A stretch of DNA of 34,897 bases from Candidatus Rokubacteria bacterium GWA2_70_23 (GTDB lineage: Bacteria > Methylomirabilota > Methylomirabilia > Rokubacteriales > CSP1-6), in contig MGBT01000143.1 in the NCBI GenBank assembly GCA_001788395.1, forward strand, positions 3,667 through 38,563, given 5' to 3'. The notes beneath the pieces were generated by a model. It made no database searches. It had not been told where the DNA came from and was given only the letters and a program-made list of their open reading frames with translations. This document shows, one piece after another, positions 25,635 to 33,490 of this stretch. A program made the position numbers and the translations under genes. Each line of letters starts with the position of its first letter. Within the stretch, counting starts at the first letter, position 1.

Positions 25635-26636
25635 ATGGCGACAGCGTTCCGGCATGTCCTGGTGACGGGCGGAGCGGGCTACGTGGGGGCGGTGCTCGTG
25701 CCCAAGCTCCTGGCGCACGGCTACCGGGTCACGGTGGTGGACCTCTACATCTTCGGCGAGGCCGCGCTCGCCTCGGTGTCCGGCCACCCCGAGCTCCGCC
25801 AGGTGAAGGGGGACATCCGCGACCGGGCGCTCCTGGAGCGCGAGCTCACGGGGGTGGACGCGGTGATCCACCTGGCCTGCATCTCCAATGATCCGAGCTT
25901 CGAGCTGAACCCCGCGCTGGGCAAGTCCATCAACTACGACGCCTTCTTGCCGCTGGTGGACATCTCCAAGGACCGCGGCGTCAGGCGCTTCATCTACGCC
26001 TCCTCCTCGAGCGTCTACGGCATCAAGGAGGAGGAGGACGTCACCGAGGACCTCCCGCTCACCCCCTTGACGGACTACTCCAAGTACAAGGCCCTCTGCG
26101 AGGAGGTGCTGCTGCGCGCCCAGGCGCCTGGCTTCACCACGCTGATCCTCCGTCCCGCCACGGTGTGCGGGGACTCCCCGCGGCTCAGGCTGGATCTCAC
26201 GGTGAACATCCTGACCAACCTCGCCGTGAACCGGGGCCGGATCACGGTGTTCGGGGGCGCGCAGAAGCGGCCCAACATCCACATCGAGGACGTCACCGAC
26301 CTCTACGTGCAGGCCCTCGAGTGGGACGACGCGCGCATCGCGGGGGAGACCTTCAACGCGGGCTACGAGAACCACACCGTGGCGGCGCTGGCCGAGATGG
26401 TGCGGGAGGTGGTGGGGCGGGAGCAGGTGAGCATCGAGACGACGCCCACGAACGATCACCGCTCGTACCACATCTCCTCCGAGAAGATCAAGCGCGCCCT
26501 CGGCTTCGAGCCGCGCCGCACGGTGGAGGACGCGGTGAGGGATCTCACGCAGGCCTTCCGCGCGGGACGGATCCCCGACTCGATGGACGACCCGCGCTAC
26601 TACAATATCAAGACCATGCTCGCGGCGAAGCTGTAG
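25635..26636 (+). CDS. NAD-dependent epimerase/dehydratase (SDR)
   Basis: HVLVTGGAGYVGAVLVPKLLAHGYRVTVVDLYIFG...KGDIRDRALLE...YASSSSVYG...YSKYKALCEE. Confidence 0.88.
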   Translation: MATAFRHVLVTGGAGYVGAVLVPKLLAHGYRVTVVDLYIFGEAALASVSGHPELRQVKGDIRDRALLERELTGVDAVIHLACISNDPSFELNPALGKSINYDAFLPLVDISKDRGVRRFIYASSSSVYGIKEEEDVTEDLPLTPLTDYSKYKALCEEVLLRAQAPGFTTLILRPATVCGDSPRLRLDLTVNILTNLAVNRGRITVFGGAQKRPNIHIEDVTDLYVQALEWDDARIAGETFNAGYENHTVAALAEMVREVVGREQVSIETTPTNDHRSYHISSEKIKRALGFEPRRTVEDAVRDLTQAFRAGRIPDSMDDPRYYNIKTMLAAKL

Positions 26637-26637
26637 G

Positions 26638-27753
26638 ATGCGGGTCCCGTACTCCTCCCTCAGGGAGCAGTTCGCCGACTCCGAAGCGATCCTGCGCGAC
26701 ATCAAGGGGCTGCTGGAAACCACGCAGTTCACCCTGGGGCCGGCCGTCGCGCGATTCGAGGCCGCCTTCGCCCGGATCTGCGGCGCCCGCTTCGCCGTTG
26801 GCGTGGGGACGGGCACGGACGCCCTCTTCCTCTCGCTCAAGGCGCTCGGCGTCGGTCCCGGCGACGAGGTCATCACCGCGGCCAACACCTTCATCGCCAC
26901 GGCGGGTGCCATCGTGGCGGCGGGCGCGCGGCCGGCCTTCGTGGACGCAACCGACGACTTCAACATCGATCCGGCCGGGATCGAGCGGGCCATCACGCCG
27001 CGGACCAGGGCGATCATGCCCGTGCATTACGCCGGGCAGCCGGCCCGGATGGGCGCGATCCTGCTGATCGCGGCCGCTCACCGGCTGCCCGTGGTGGAGG
27101 ACGCCTGCCAGGCCATCGGCGCCTCCGTCGACGGCCGTCTCGTGTCGAGCTTCGGTGTGGCGGCGGGTTTCAGCCTCCACCCGCTCAAGAATCTCAACGT
27201 GTGGGGCGACGGCGGCGTCATCGTCACGAGCTCGGAGGAGCTGGACGCCACGCTCCGGCTCCTCCGCAATCACGGGCTCAGGAACCGGGACGAGGTGGAG
27301 ATCTTCGGCTACAACAGCCGGCTCGACACGCTCCACGCCATCGTGGGCAACCACCTGATCACGGAGGTGGAGGCCATCACCGCGGCCCGGATCAGGAACG
27401 CCCGCGCGCTGGACGCGGGGCTCCTGCCCCTGGCGCCGCGGGTGCGCATCCCCGCCCGCCACGCCAACGAGCGCCACGTCTTCCACCTCTACATGTTCGA
27501 GGCCGACGACCGCGACCGGCTGCGGGCGTATCTCATCGAGCGCGGGGTCGAGGCGAAGATCCACTACCCCGTGCCGCTGCATCTCCAGCCGGCCGGCCGG
27601 CGCCTCGGCTACAGGGAGGGCGACTTCCCCGAGGCCGAGCGCCAGGCGAAGCGCATCATCACGCTGCCGGTCCATCAGCACCTGAGCCAGGACCAGGTGG
27701 ACTACATGGTCGAGGTGGTGACGGACTTCTACGGCACGGGCTCGCGGCGGTGA
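26638..27753 (+). CDS. DegT/DnrJ/EryC1/StrS-family aminotransferase, copy 1 (371 aa)
   Basis: VGVGTGTDALFLSLKALGVGPGDEVITAANTFIATAGAIV, VVEDACQAIGA, PLP-Lys region FSLHPLKNLNVWGDGGVI. Confidence 0.93.
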   Translation: MRVPYSSLREQFADSEAILRDIKGLLETTQFTLGPAVARFEAAFARICGARFAVGVGTGTDALFLSLKALGVGPGDEVITAANTFIATAGAIVAAGARPAFVDATDDFNIDPAGIERAITPRTRAIMPVHYAGQPARMGAILLIAAAHRLPVVEDACQAIGASVDGRLVSSFGVAAGFSLHPLKNLNVWGDGGVIVTSSEELDATLRLLRNHGLRNRDEVEIFGYNSRLDTLHAIVGNHLITEVEAITAARIRNARALDAGLLPLAPRVRIPARHANERHVFHLYMFEADDRDRLRAYLIERGVEAKIHYPVPLHLQPAGRRLGYREGDFPEAERQAKRIITLPVHQHLSQDQVDYMVEVVTDFYGTGSRR

Positions 27754-28865
27754 CCGAGCCGGGCCGCCGGGTCACGTACATGGACTTGCCCCGTCAGTTC
27801 GCTGACGGCGAGGTGGTGCGGCGGGTGGCGGAGGAGTTCAGCCGCTGCCGTTTCGTCCTGGGCCCCCAGGTGGCGGAGTTCGAGAGCCGCTTCGCCCGGC
27901 TCTGCGGCGCGGCCCACGCGGTGGGGCTCAACTCCGGCACCGATGCGCTGTTCCTCGCGCTCAAGGCGCTGGGTGCGGGCGCGGGGGACGAGGTCATCAC
28001 CGTGCCCAACAGCTTCGTCGCCACGGCGGGCGCCATCGTCATGGCAGGCGCGACGCCCGTCTTCGTGGACGTCAACGCCGAGTACCTGATGGACCCGGCG
28101 GGGCTCGAGGACGCCATCACGCCGCGGACCCGGGCGATCATCCCCGTCCATCTCACGGGCAACCCCGCCGACATGGACGCCGTCGGCGCCGTGGCGTCCC
28201 GGCACCGGCTCGCCGTCATCGAGGATGCGGCGCAGGCCGTGGGCGCCTCCATCGGTTCACGCCGGGTCGGGTCCATCGGGGAGGCGGGCGCCTTCAGCCT
28301 CTTCCCGCTCAAGAATCTCGGCGTGGCGGGGGACGGCGGGATGCTCACCACCAACTCGGCCGCCGTCGCCGATCGGGTGCGTCTGCTGCGCCACCACGGC
28401 CTCCGCAACCGGGACGAGGTGGAGGTCTTCGGCTACAACAGCCGGCTCGACACGCTCCAGGCCATCGTGGGGGACGCCGTGCTGGCCGGCGTCGAGCAGG
28501 TGGCCGAGACGCGGATCCGCCACGCGCAGCTCTACGATCGGGCCCTGGCGCCGCTGGCGCCCCATGTCATCGTCCCGCCGCGGCGGGCGGGCGTCCGCCA
28601 GGTGTTCCACACCTACGTGGTTCAGGTGGAGGCGCGCGACCGGCTCATGCCCTTCCTGGAATCCCGCGGGGTGGAGACGAAGATCCACTACCCGATCCCG
28701 ATCCACCTGCAGAAGGCGGCGGAGTCGCTCGGTTACAAGCGCGGCTCCTTCCCGGTGTGCGAGGCCCAGACCGGGCGCATCCTGTCGCTGCCCGTCCACG
28801 AGTACTTGACCGACGACGACCTCGAGTACGTGGTGGCCCAGCTCATGGAGTTCTACCCCCGATGA
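27750..28865 (+). CDS. DegT/DnrJ/EryC1/StrS-family aminotransferase, copy 2 (371 aa)
   Basis: GTG overlaps the TGA of copy 1; VGLNSGTDALFLALKALGAGAGDEVITVPNSFVATAGAIV, VIEDAAQAVGA, FSLFPLKNLGVAGDGGML. Confidence 0.93.
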   Translation: MTEPGRRVTYMDLPRQFADGEVVRRVAEEFSRCRFVLGPQVAEFESRFARLCGAAHAVGLNSGTDALFLALKALGAGAGDEVITVPNSFVATAGAIVMAGATPVFVDVNAEYLMDPAGLEDAITPRTRAIIPVHLTGNPADMDAVGAVASRHRLAVIEDAAQAVGASIGSRRVGSIGEAGAFSLFPLKNLGVAGDGGMLTTNSAAVADRVRLLRHHGLRNRDEVEVFGYNSRLDTLQAIVGDAVLAGVEQVAETRIRHAQLYDRALAPLAPHVIVPPRRAGVRQVFHTYVVQVEARDRLMPFLESRGVETKIHYPIPIHLQKAAESLGYKRGSFPVCEAQTGRILSLPVHEYLTDDDLEYVVAQLMEFYPR

Positions 28866-28993
28866 GCGCTTGCGCGAAGAGGCCACACCGCGACCCGTGG
28901 TCTTCCACGTTCAGGCAAGATGGTCAGAGCGCTTGCGCGAAGAGGCCATACCGCCACCCGTGGTCTTCCACGTTCAGCCGAGCAGACCGATGA
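28862..28993 (+). CDS. candidate 43-aa small ORF made of two 21-aa repeats
   Basis: ATG 28862 overlaps the TGA of aminotransferase 2 (ATGA); stop TGA 28991-28993 overlaps ATG 28990 of E1-alpha (ATGA). MSACAKRPHRDPWSSTFRQDGQSACAKRPYRHPWSSTFSRADR*. Confidence 0.4.
   Translation: MSACAKRPHRDPWSSTFRQDGQSACAKRPYRHPWSSTFSRADR
28864..28977 (+). repeat. direct repeat, 2 x 51 bp, period 63 bp
   Basis: gagcgcttgcgcgaagaggccacaccgcgacccgtggtcttccacgttcag at 28864-28914 and 28927-28977 (2 mismatches); 12-bp spacer gcaagatggtca. Confidence 0.95.
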
Positions 28994-30039
28994 GCCCGGC
29001 GGCCCGCAGGAGCAGGCCTCCGGTGTCCCGGCCTCAGAGGGCCGCCGCGCGGGGCGGGGCGGATGAGGTGCTGCGCGGGCTGTCGCCTGCGCTCTTGACC
29101 GACCTCTACGTCAGCATGAGGCGGATCCGGCGGGCCGAGGAGATGATCGTCCAGCTCTATCCCGAGCAGGAGATCCGCTGTCCCACCCATCTCTCCATCG
29201 GCCAGGAGGCCGTGGCGGCCGGGGTCTGCCGGGCGCTCCGCCCTACCGACACGGCGGTGAGCACTCACCGCTGCCACGCGCATTACCTCGCCAAGGGTGG
29301 CGATCTCCGCGCCATGTTCGCTGAGCTCTACGGCAAGGCCACCGGCTGCTGCGGGGGGAAGGGCGGCTCCATGCATCTCACGGCGCCGGAGGTCGGCATG
29401 CTCGGCGCCTCCGCCATCGTCGCGGGCTCCATCCCGCTCGCCCTCGGGTGCGCGCTGGCGGCGAGCCTCACCGGCAGCGACGAGGTCTCCGTGGCCTTCT
29501 TCGGGGATGCGGCGGCCGAGCAGGGCGTGACCCACGAGAGCCTGGGCGTGGCCGCCCTCCGGAAGCTCCCGGTGCTCTTCGTGTGCGAGAACAACCTCTA
29601 CGCGACCAACTCGCCGCTCAAGGTCAGGCAGGTGACCCCGGATATCGCGCCGCGGGCCGCGGCCGACCTGATGCCCGGCGTCATCGTGGACGGCACCGAC
29701 GCCGTGGCGGTGTACCGCGCGGCGCGCACCGCCGTGGCGCGGGCGCGGGAGGGCGGGGGCCCGACGCTCATCGAGGCCAAGACCTATCGCTGGCGCGAGC
29801 ACGTGGGGCCCAACTTCGACATCGACCTCGGGTACCGCACCCAGGCTGAGCTGGACCGCTGGATGGCGAAGGATCCGGTGACGCGGCTGGCCCGCCGGCT
29901 CCTGCGCGCCGGTGTGCTGCCTGCTGCGCGGCGCCAAGCACTCGAGGCGGCCGTGGAGGCGGAGGTGGCCGACGCCGTGGCCTTCGCCAGGTCGAGCCCG
30001 TTTCCGGAGCCAGAGTCCCTCTATGCGGATGTCGACTGA
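28990..30039 (+). CDS. thiamine-pyrophosphate-dependent dehydrogenase E1 component, alpha subunit (AcoA/PdhA-like)
   Basis: LYPEQEIRCPTHLSIGQEAVAAGVCRAL, THRCHAHYLAKGGDLRAMFAELYGKATGCCGGKGGSMHL, GDAAAEQGVTHESLGVAALRKLPVLFVCENNLYATNS. Confidence 0.88.
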   Translation: MSPAARRSRPPVSRPQRAAARGGADEVLRGLSPALLTDLYVSMRRIRRAEEMIVQLYPEQEIRCPTHLSIGQEAVAAGVCRALRPTDTAVSTHRCHAHYLAKGGDLRAMFAELYGKATGCCGGKGGSMHLTAPEVGMLGASAIVAGSIPLALGCALAASLTGSDEVSVAFFGDAAAEQGVTHESLGVAALRKLPVLFVCENNLYATNSPLKVRQVTPDIAPRAAADLMPGVIVDGTDAVAVYRAARTAVARAREGGGPTLIEAKTYRWREHVGPNFDIDLGYRTQAELDRWMAKDPVTRLARRLLRAGVLPAARRQALEAAVEAEVADAVAFARSSPFPEPESLYADVD

Positions 30040-30067
30040 TGCCCGGCACGCCGGAGGCCACGTAGCC

Positions 30068-31111
30068 ATGCGGCAGATCAAGTACCGGGAGGCCATCGAC
30101 GAGGCCACGCGCCAGGCCATGGCCAAGGACGAGCGCATCATCGTCCTGGGCGTGGGCGTGGACGACGCCAAGGGGATCTTCGGCACCACGCGCGGGGCCT
30201 TCGAGCAGTTCGGGAGCGCGCGCGTCTTCGACACGCCGCTCTCCGAGGCCGCGCTCACGGGGATGTGCGTCGGGGCGGGGCTGCGGGGGCTCCATCCGCT
30301 GCTGGTCCACGCGCGCAACGATTTCCTGCTCCTCACCATGGACCAGATCGTCAACAACGCCGCCAAGTGGCGCTACATGTGCGGCGGCAAGCTGCGCGTG
30401 CCCCTGACGATCCGCGCCATCGTCGGGCGAGGCTGGGGCCAGGCGGCGCAGCACTCGCAGAGCCTTCAGGCGCTCTTCGCTCACGTGCCAGGACTGGCCG
30501 TGATCATGCCCGCGACCCCCGCCGACGCCAAGGGCCTGCTCATGACCGCGCTGTCCATGGACAGCCCGGTGATCTGCCTCGAGCACCGCTGGCTCTACGA
30601 GAAATCGGGACCCGTCCCCGAGGACCCCTACTACATCCCGCTCGGGCAGGCCGGCGTGGTCCGCGAGGGGAGCGACGTGACGATCGTGGCCGTCTCCCAC
30701 ATGGTGCTGGAAGCCGTCCAGGCCGCCGAGGCGCTGGCGGCGGACGGCATCCAGGCCGAGATCCTGGACGTGCGGAGCCTCAGGCCGCTGGACTCGGATT
30801 CGATCGCGCGGTCCGTTGCCAAGACCGGTCGCCTGGTGATCGCCGACACCGGCTGGAAGAGCTTCGGGGTCTCCGCCGAGATCGCCGCCCGGATCGGGGA
30901 GGCGCTGTTCGGCCGGCTCAAGGCGCCGATCCGCCGCGTGGCCCTCCCGGACGTGCCGACGCCGGCATCGTCGGCGCTCGAGCAGGTCTACTATCCAGGC
31001 CCTCGGGAGATCGCCGCGGCCGCGCGGCGCTGCCTGGAGGTTGCCCTCCCCGAGGAATCGGCTGAGCGCCCAGCCCCCGCCCGGCCCAGGGACTTCCATG
31101 GACCCTTCTAG
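30068..31111 (+). CDS. alpha-ketoacid dehydrogenase E1, beta subunit (AcoB/PdhB-like)
   Basis: MRQIKYREAIDEATRQAMAKDERIIVLGVGV, VFDTPLSEAALTGMCVGAGLRGLHPLLVHARNDFLLLTMDQIVNNAAKWRYM. Confidence 0.9.
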   Translation: MRQIKYREAIDEATRQAMAKDERIIVLGVGVDDAKGIFGTTRGAFEQFGSARVFDTPLSEAALTGMCVGAGLRGLHPLLVHARNDFLLLTMDQIVNNAAKWRYMCGGKLRVPLTIRAIVGRGWGQAAQHSQSLQALFAHVPGLAVIMPATPADAKGLLMTALSMDSPVICLEHRWLYEKSGPVPEDPYYIPLGQAGVVREGSDVTIVAVSHMVLEAVQAAEALAADGIQAEILDVRSLRPLDSDSIARSVAKTGRLVIADTGWKSFGVSAEIAARIGEALFGRLKAPIRRVALPDVPTPASSALEQVYYPGPREIAAAARRCLEVALPEESAERPAPARPRDFHGPF

Positions 31112-31183
31112 TCCGGGGTTTCTCCGCGTCCCGCTGGGGTCACGTCCCGGGACAGGACACCGGGTCGAGCGGGAGAGCCTGAC

Positions 31184-32848
31184 GTGAAGGTCCTCTTCGT
31201 CGAGCGGGACGTCGAGTACATCGACCCGATGAACATCCAGCTCCTGTCGGCGCTGGCCAAGCAGCGGGGGCACTCGACCTTCCTCACCATCCTGAGCGCG
31301 GACGACCTCGACGCCGACCTGCGGCGGATCAAGCCGGACCTGGTCGCCTTCAGCGCCAAGACCGGGGAGCACACGACCTACTTCCGCGCCAACGAGCGGG
31401 TGAAACAGTACTCGCCGAAGATCTTCACGATCATGGGCGGGCCGCACCCGACCTTCTTCCCCGGTCTCATCGAGACCCACGACTTCGACGCCGTCGGGGT
31501 GGGGGAGTGCGACGAGGGCTGGCAGGAGCTGCTGGACGCGCTCGAGGCCGGCCGGAGCATCGACGCCATCCCGAACATCGTCACGCGGGCCAACGCCTCC
31601 AAGGTGCTGCGCGCCACCACGCGGGCCTCCGAGCTCGTCCAGCTCGCGGGGGCGGCCGCCTCCGTCCGGCCCGAGTACGACCTCGAGGTGGACCCGACGT
31701 TCCTCCGGCCGCGCCGCACGGTGCTCGACACCCTGCCCTTCTACGACCGGGAGCTGGTCTACCGGAAGACGCACTTGGCGCGCTTCCCCCTCCGCTCGTT
31801 CATGTCCTCCCGCGGCTGTCCGTATCAGTGCACCTACTGCTTCGAGCCCAAGTTCAACGTGATGTACGCGGGCAAGGGGCCCATCTACAACCGCTACAGC
31901 GTGAAGCGGCTGTGCGCGGAGCTGGCGGAGCTCAAGGAGCGCTGGCCCACGCAGTTCATCAAGTTCTACGACGACATGTTCATCCTCGACCGGAAGGTGG
32001 ACGCCTGGCTCGAGGAGTTCGCCGAGGTGTACCCGCGGGAGGTGGGGCTGCCGTTCTTCTGCCTGACGCGCGCCAACGTGCTCACGCGGGAGAACCTGGC
32101 GGCGCTCACGCGGGCCGGCCTCCACTCGCTGACCATGTCCATCGAGGCGGGCAACGAGTACGTCCGGAACACCATCGTGAAGCGGCACATGCGGCAGCAG
32201 CAGATCGAGGACGCCTACACCCTGTGCTGGGAGAACGGGATCGTGACCTTCGCCAACACGATCCTCGGCATCCCGGTCCGCAAGGAGATCATGGCCCAGC
32301 AGGGCAAGACGGCCATCGACTACGACATCGAGTCGCTGGACATCAACATCCGCTGCCGCGTCACCTATGCCGACTTCCCGGTGCTCCACCCCTACCCGGG
32401 CTGCGAGCTCACCGAGTACGCGGTGAAGCACGGCTTCTTCGACGGCGACTTCGACAAGCTGTTCTTCAGCTACCAGGCCGAGAGCCCGTTCACCTGCTTC
32501 ACGCCCAAAGAGGCCCTGATGCAGAAGAACCTCTCGCTGCTCGGGCCCCTCTGCGTGATGTTCCCCAGCGCGCGGTGGCTGCGGAATCTGACGGTCAACG
32601 TGCTGATGAAGCTGCCGCTGACGAAGCTGTACTTCTTCCCCTGGTACCTGGCCAAGGGCTACCTCAACATCTTCCGCGTGTACCCGTTGAAGCTGTCGCT
32701 CTGGAGCCTGGCCCGGAACCTCGCCTACAGCATCCAGCGGGAGTGGCGGAAGCGCTCGCCGCACAAGCTCCTGTACCGCAAGACGCTGCGCCTCGACCGG
32801 CCCACGGGCCAGACCCTCGGCGGGCCGCCGCCGGACCCGGGCTCGTGA
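31184..32848 (+). CDS. B12-binding-domain radical SAM protein (3 of 3)
   Basis: GTG start; MGGPHPTFFPGLIETHDFDAVGVGECDEGWQELLDAL; CxxxCxxC in SSRGCPYQCTYCFEPKFNVMY. Confidence 0.92.
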   Translation: MKVLFVERDVEYIDPMNIQLLSALAKQRGHSTFLTILSADDLDADLRRIKPDLVAFSAKTGEHTTYFRANERVKQYSPKIFTIMGGPHPTFFPGLIETHDFDAVGVGECDEGWQELLDALEAGRSIDAIPNIVTRANASKVLRATTRASELVQLAGAAASVRPEYDLEVDPTFLRPRRTVLDTLPFYDRELVYRKTHLARFPLRSFMSSRGCPYQCTYCFEPKFNVMYAGKGPIYNRYSVKRLCAELAELKERWPTQFIKFYDDMFILDRKVDAWLEEFAEVYPREVGLPFFCLTRANVLTRENLAALTRAGLHSLTMSIEAGNEYVRNTIVKRHMRQQQIEDAYTLCWENGIVTFANTILGIPVRKEIMAQQGKTAIDYDIESLDINIRCRVTYADFPVLHPYPGCELTEYAVKHGFFDGDFDKLFFSYQAESPFTCFTPKEALMQKNLSLLGPLCVMFPSARWLRNLTVNVLMKLPLTKLYFFPWYLAKGYLNIFRVYPLKLSLWSLARNLAYSIQREWRKRSPHKLLYRKTLRLDRPTGQTLGGPPPDPGS

Positions 32849-33474
32849 CGCTCCCCGAGCACATCGTCCTCGGGGGCGGGGCGGCGCTCGCCGTCTCTCC
32901 CGTCCTCGGCGCGTCGGGCAGCCTCGCCTTCTGGGCCGCGTCCGTCCTGATCGACGTGGACCACCACCTCGACTACGTCTACCGGAACGGGTTCCGGGAC
33001 TTCGGCGCCCGCGGCATGTTCGCCTATCACGACCACCTCTATGCGCGAATCCGCGGAGGGGCCTTCGTGGGGCTGAGCCTGTTCCACACGATCGAATGCT
33101 TCCTGCTCGTTGCGGCGGGCGCCTTCTGGTGGCACTCGGGGCTCCTCCTCGCGGCGCTCTGGGGGATGGTCTTTCACCTGAGCCTGGACCTCGTGCGCCT
33201 GGCCGGCAAGCGGGCCCCGTTTTCGCGGGCACTGTCGGTGGTGGAGTACTGGATCCGTCGCCGGCGGCTCATCCGGCAAGGGATCGATCCCGACGAGCCC
33301 TACGCCCAGGCCCTCGCCGCCGTCCCGGCGCTCGCGCGAAAAGGCCGCGCGCCCGCCCGCCCCCGCGCCGCTCACGCCCCCCCCCCGCTTCCTCCACCGG
33401 GCGACCTCGCCCCGGTGCCCGTGCTGAGCGCCGAGGTCGGGGGCCGCCCGCGTCCGATCTCCCCCATCGCGTGA
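32845..33474 (+). CDS. polytopic membrane protein, possible YdjM-like metal-dependent hydrolase
   Basis: GTG overlaps the upstream TGA; VLIDVDHHLDYVYRNGF, YHDHLYARIRGG, LFHTIECFLL, FHLSLDLVRL (His/Asp pattern in a membrane protein); Pro-rich tail. Confidence 0.5.
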   Translation: MTLPEHIVLGGGAALAVSPVLGASGSLAFWAASVLIDVDHHLDYVYRNGFRDFGARGMFAYHDHLYARIRGGAFVGLSLFHTIECFLLVAAGAFWWHSGLLLAALWGMVFHLSLDLVRLAGKRAPFSRALSVVEYWIRRRRLIRQGIDPDEPYAQALAAVPALARKGRAPARPRAAHAPPPLPPPGDLAPVPVLSAEVGGRPRPISPIA

Positions 33475-33490
33475 GTCGCGGCTGCTCCAG

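Noticed and set aside
28864-28977. Direct repeat as a CRISPR array
   Set aside because: Only two units, 12-bp spacer and 51-bp repeat do not match CRISPR geometry; no cas genes in the window.
28870-30039. TTG start of E1-alpha at 28870 including the repeated N-terminus
   Set aside because: ATG 28990 fits the ATGA coupling pattern and E1 homology only begins well downstream; kept as an alternative under the repeat finding.
29768-33232. 1154-aa minus-strand ORF
   Set aside because: Antisense to well-supported E1, radical SAM and membrane genes; composition (Arg/Pro/Gly/His-rich, no motifs) is typical of antisense open frames in high-GC DNA.
33342-33474. Pro/Ala-rich tail of the YdjM-like protein as a frameshift
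   Set aside because: Low-complexity but in frame, with a plausible stop 16 bp before the GT2 start; no alternative frame restores a domain.
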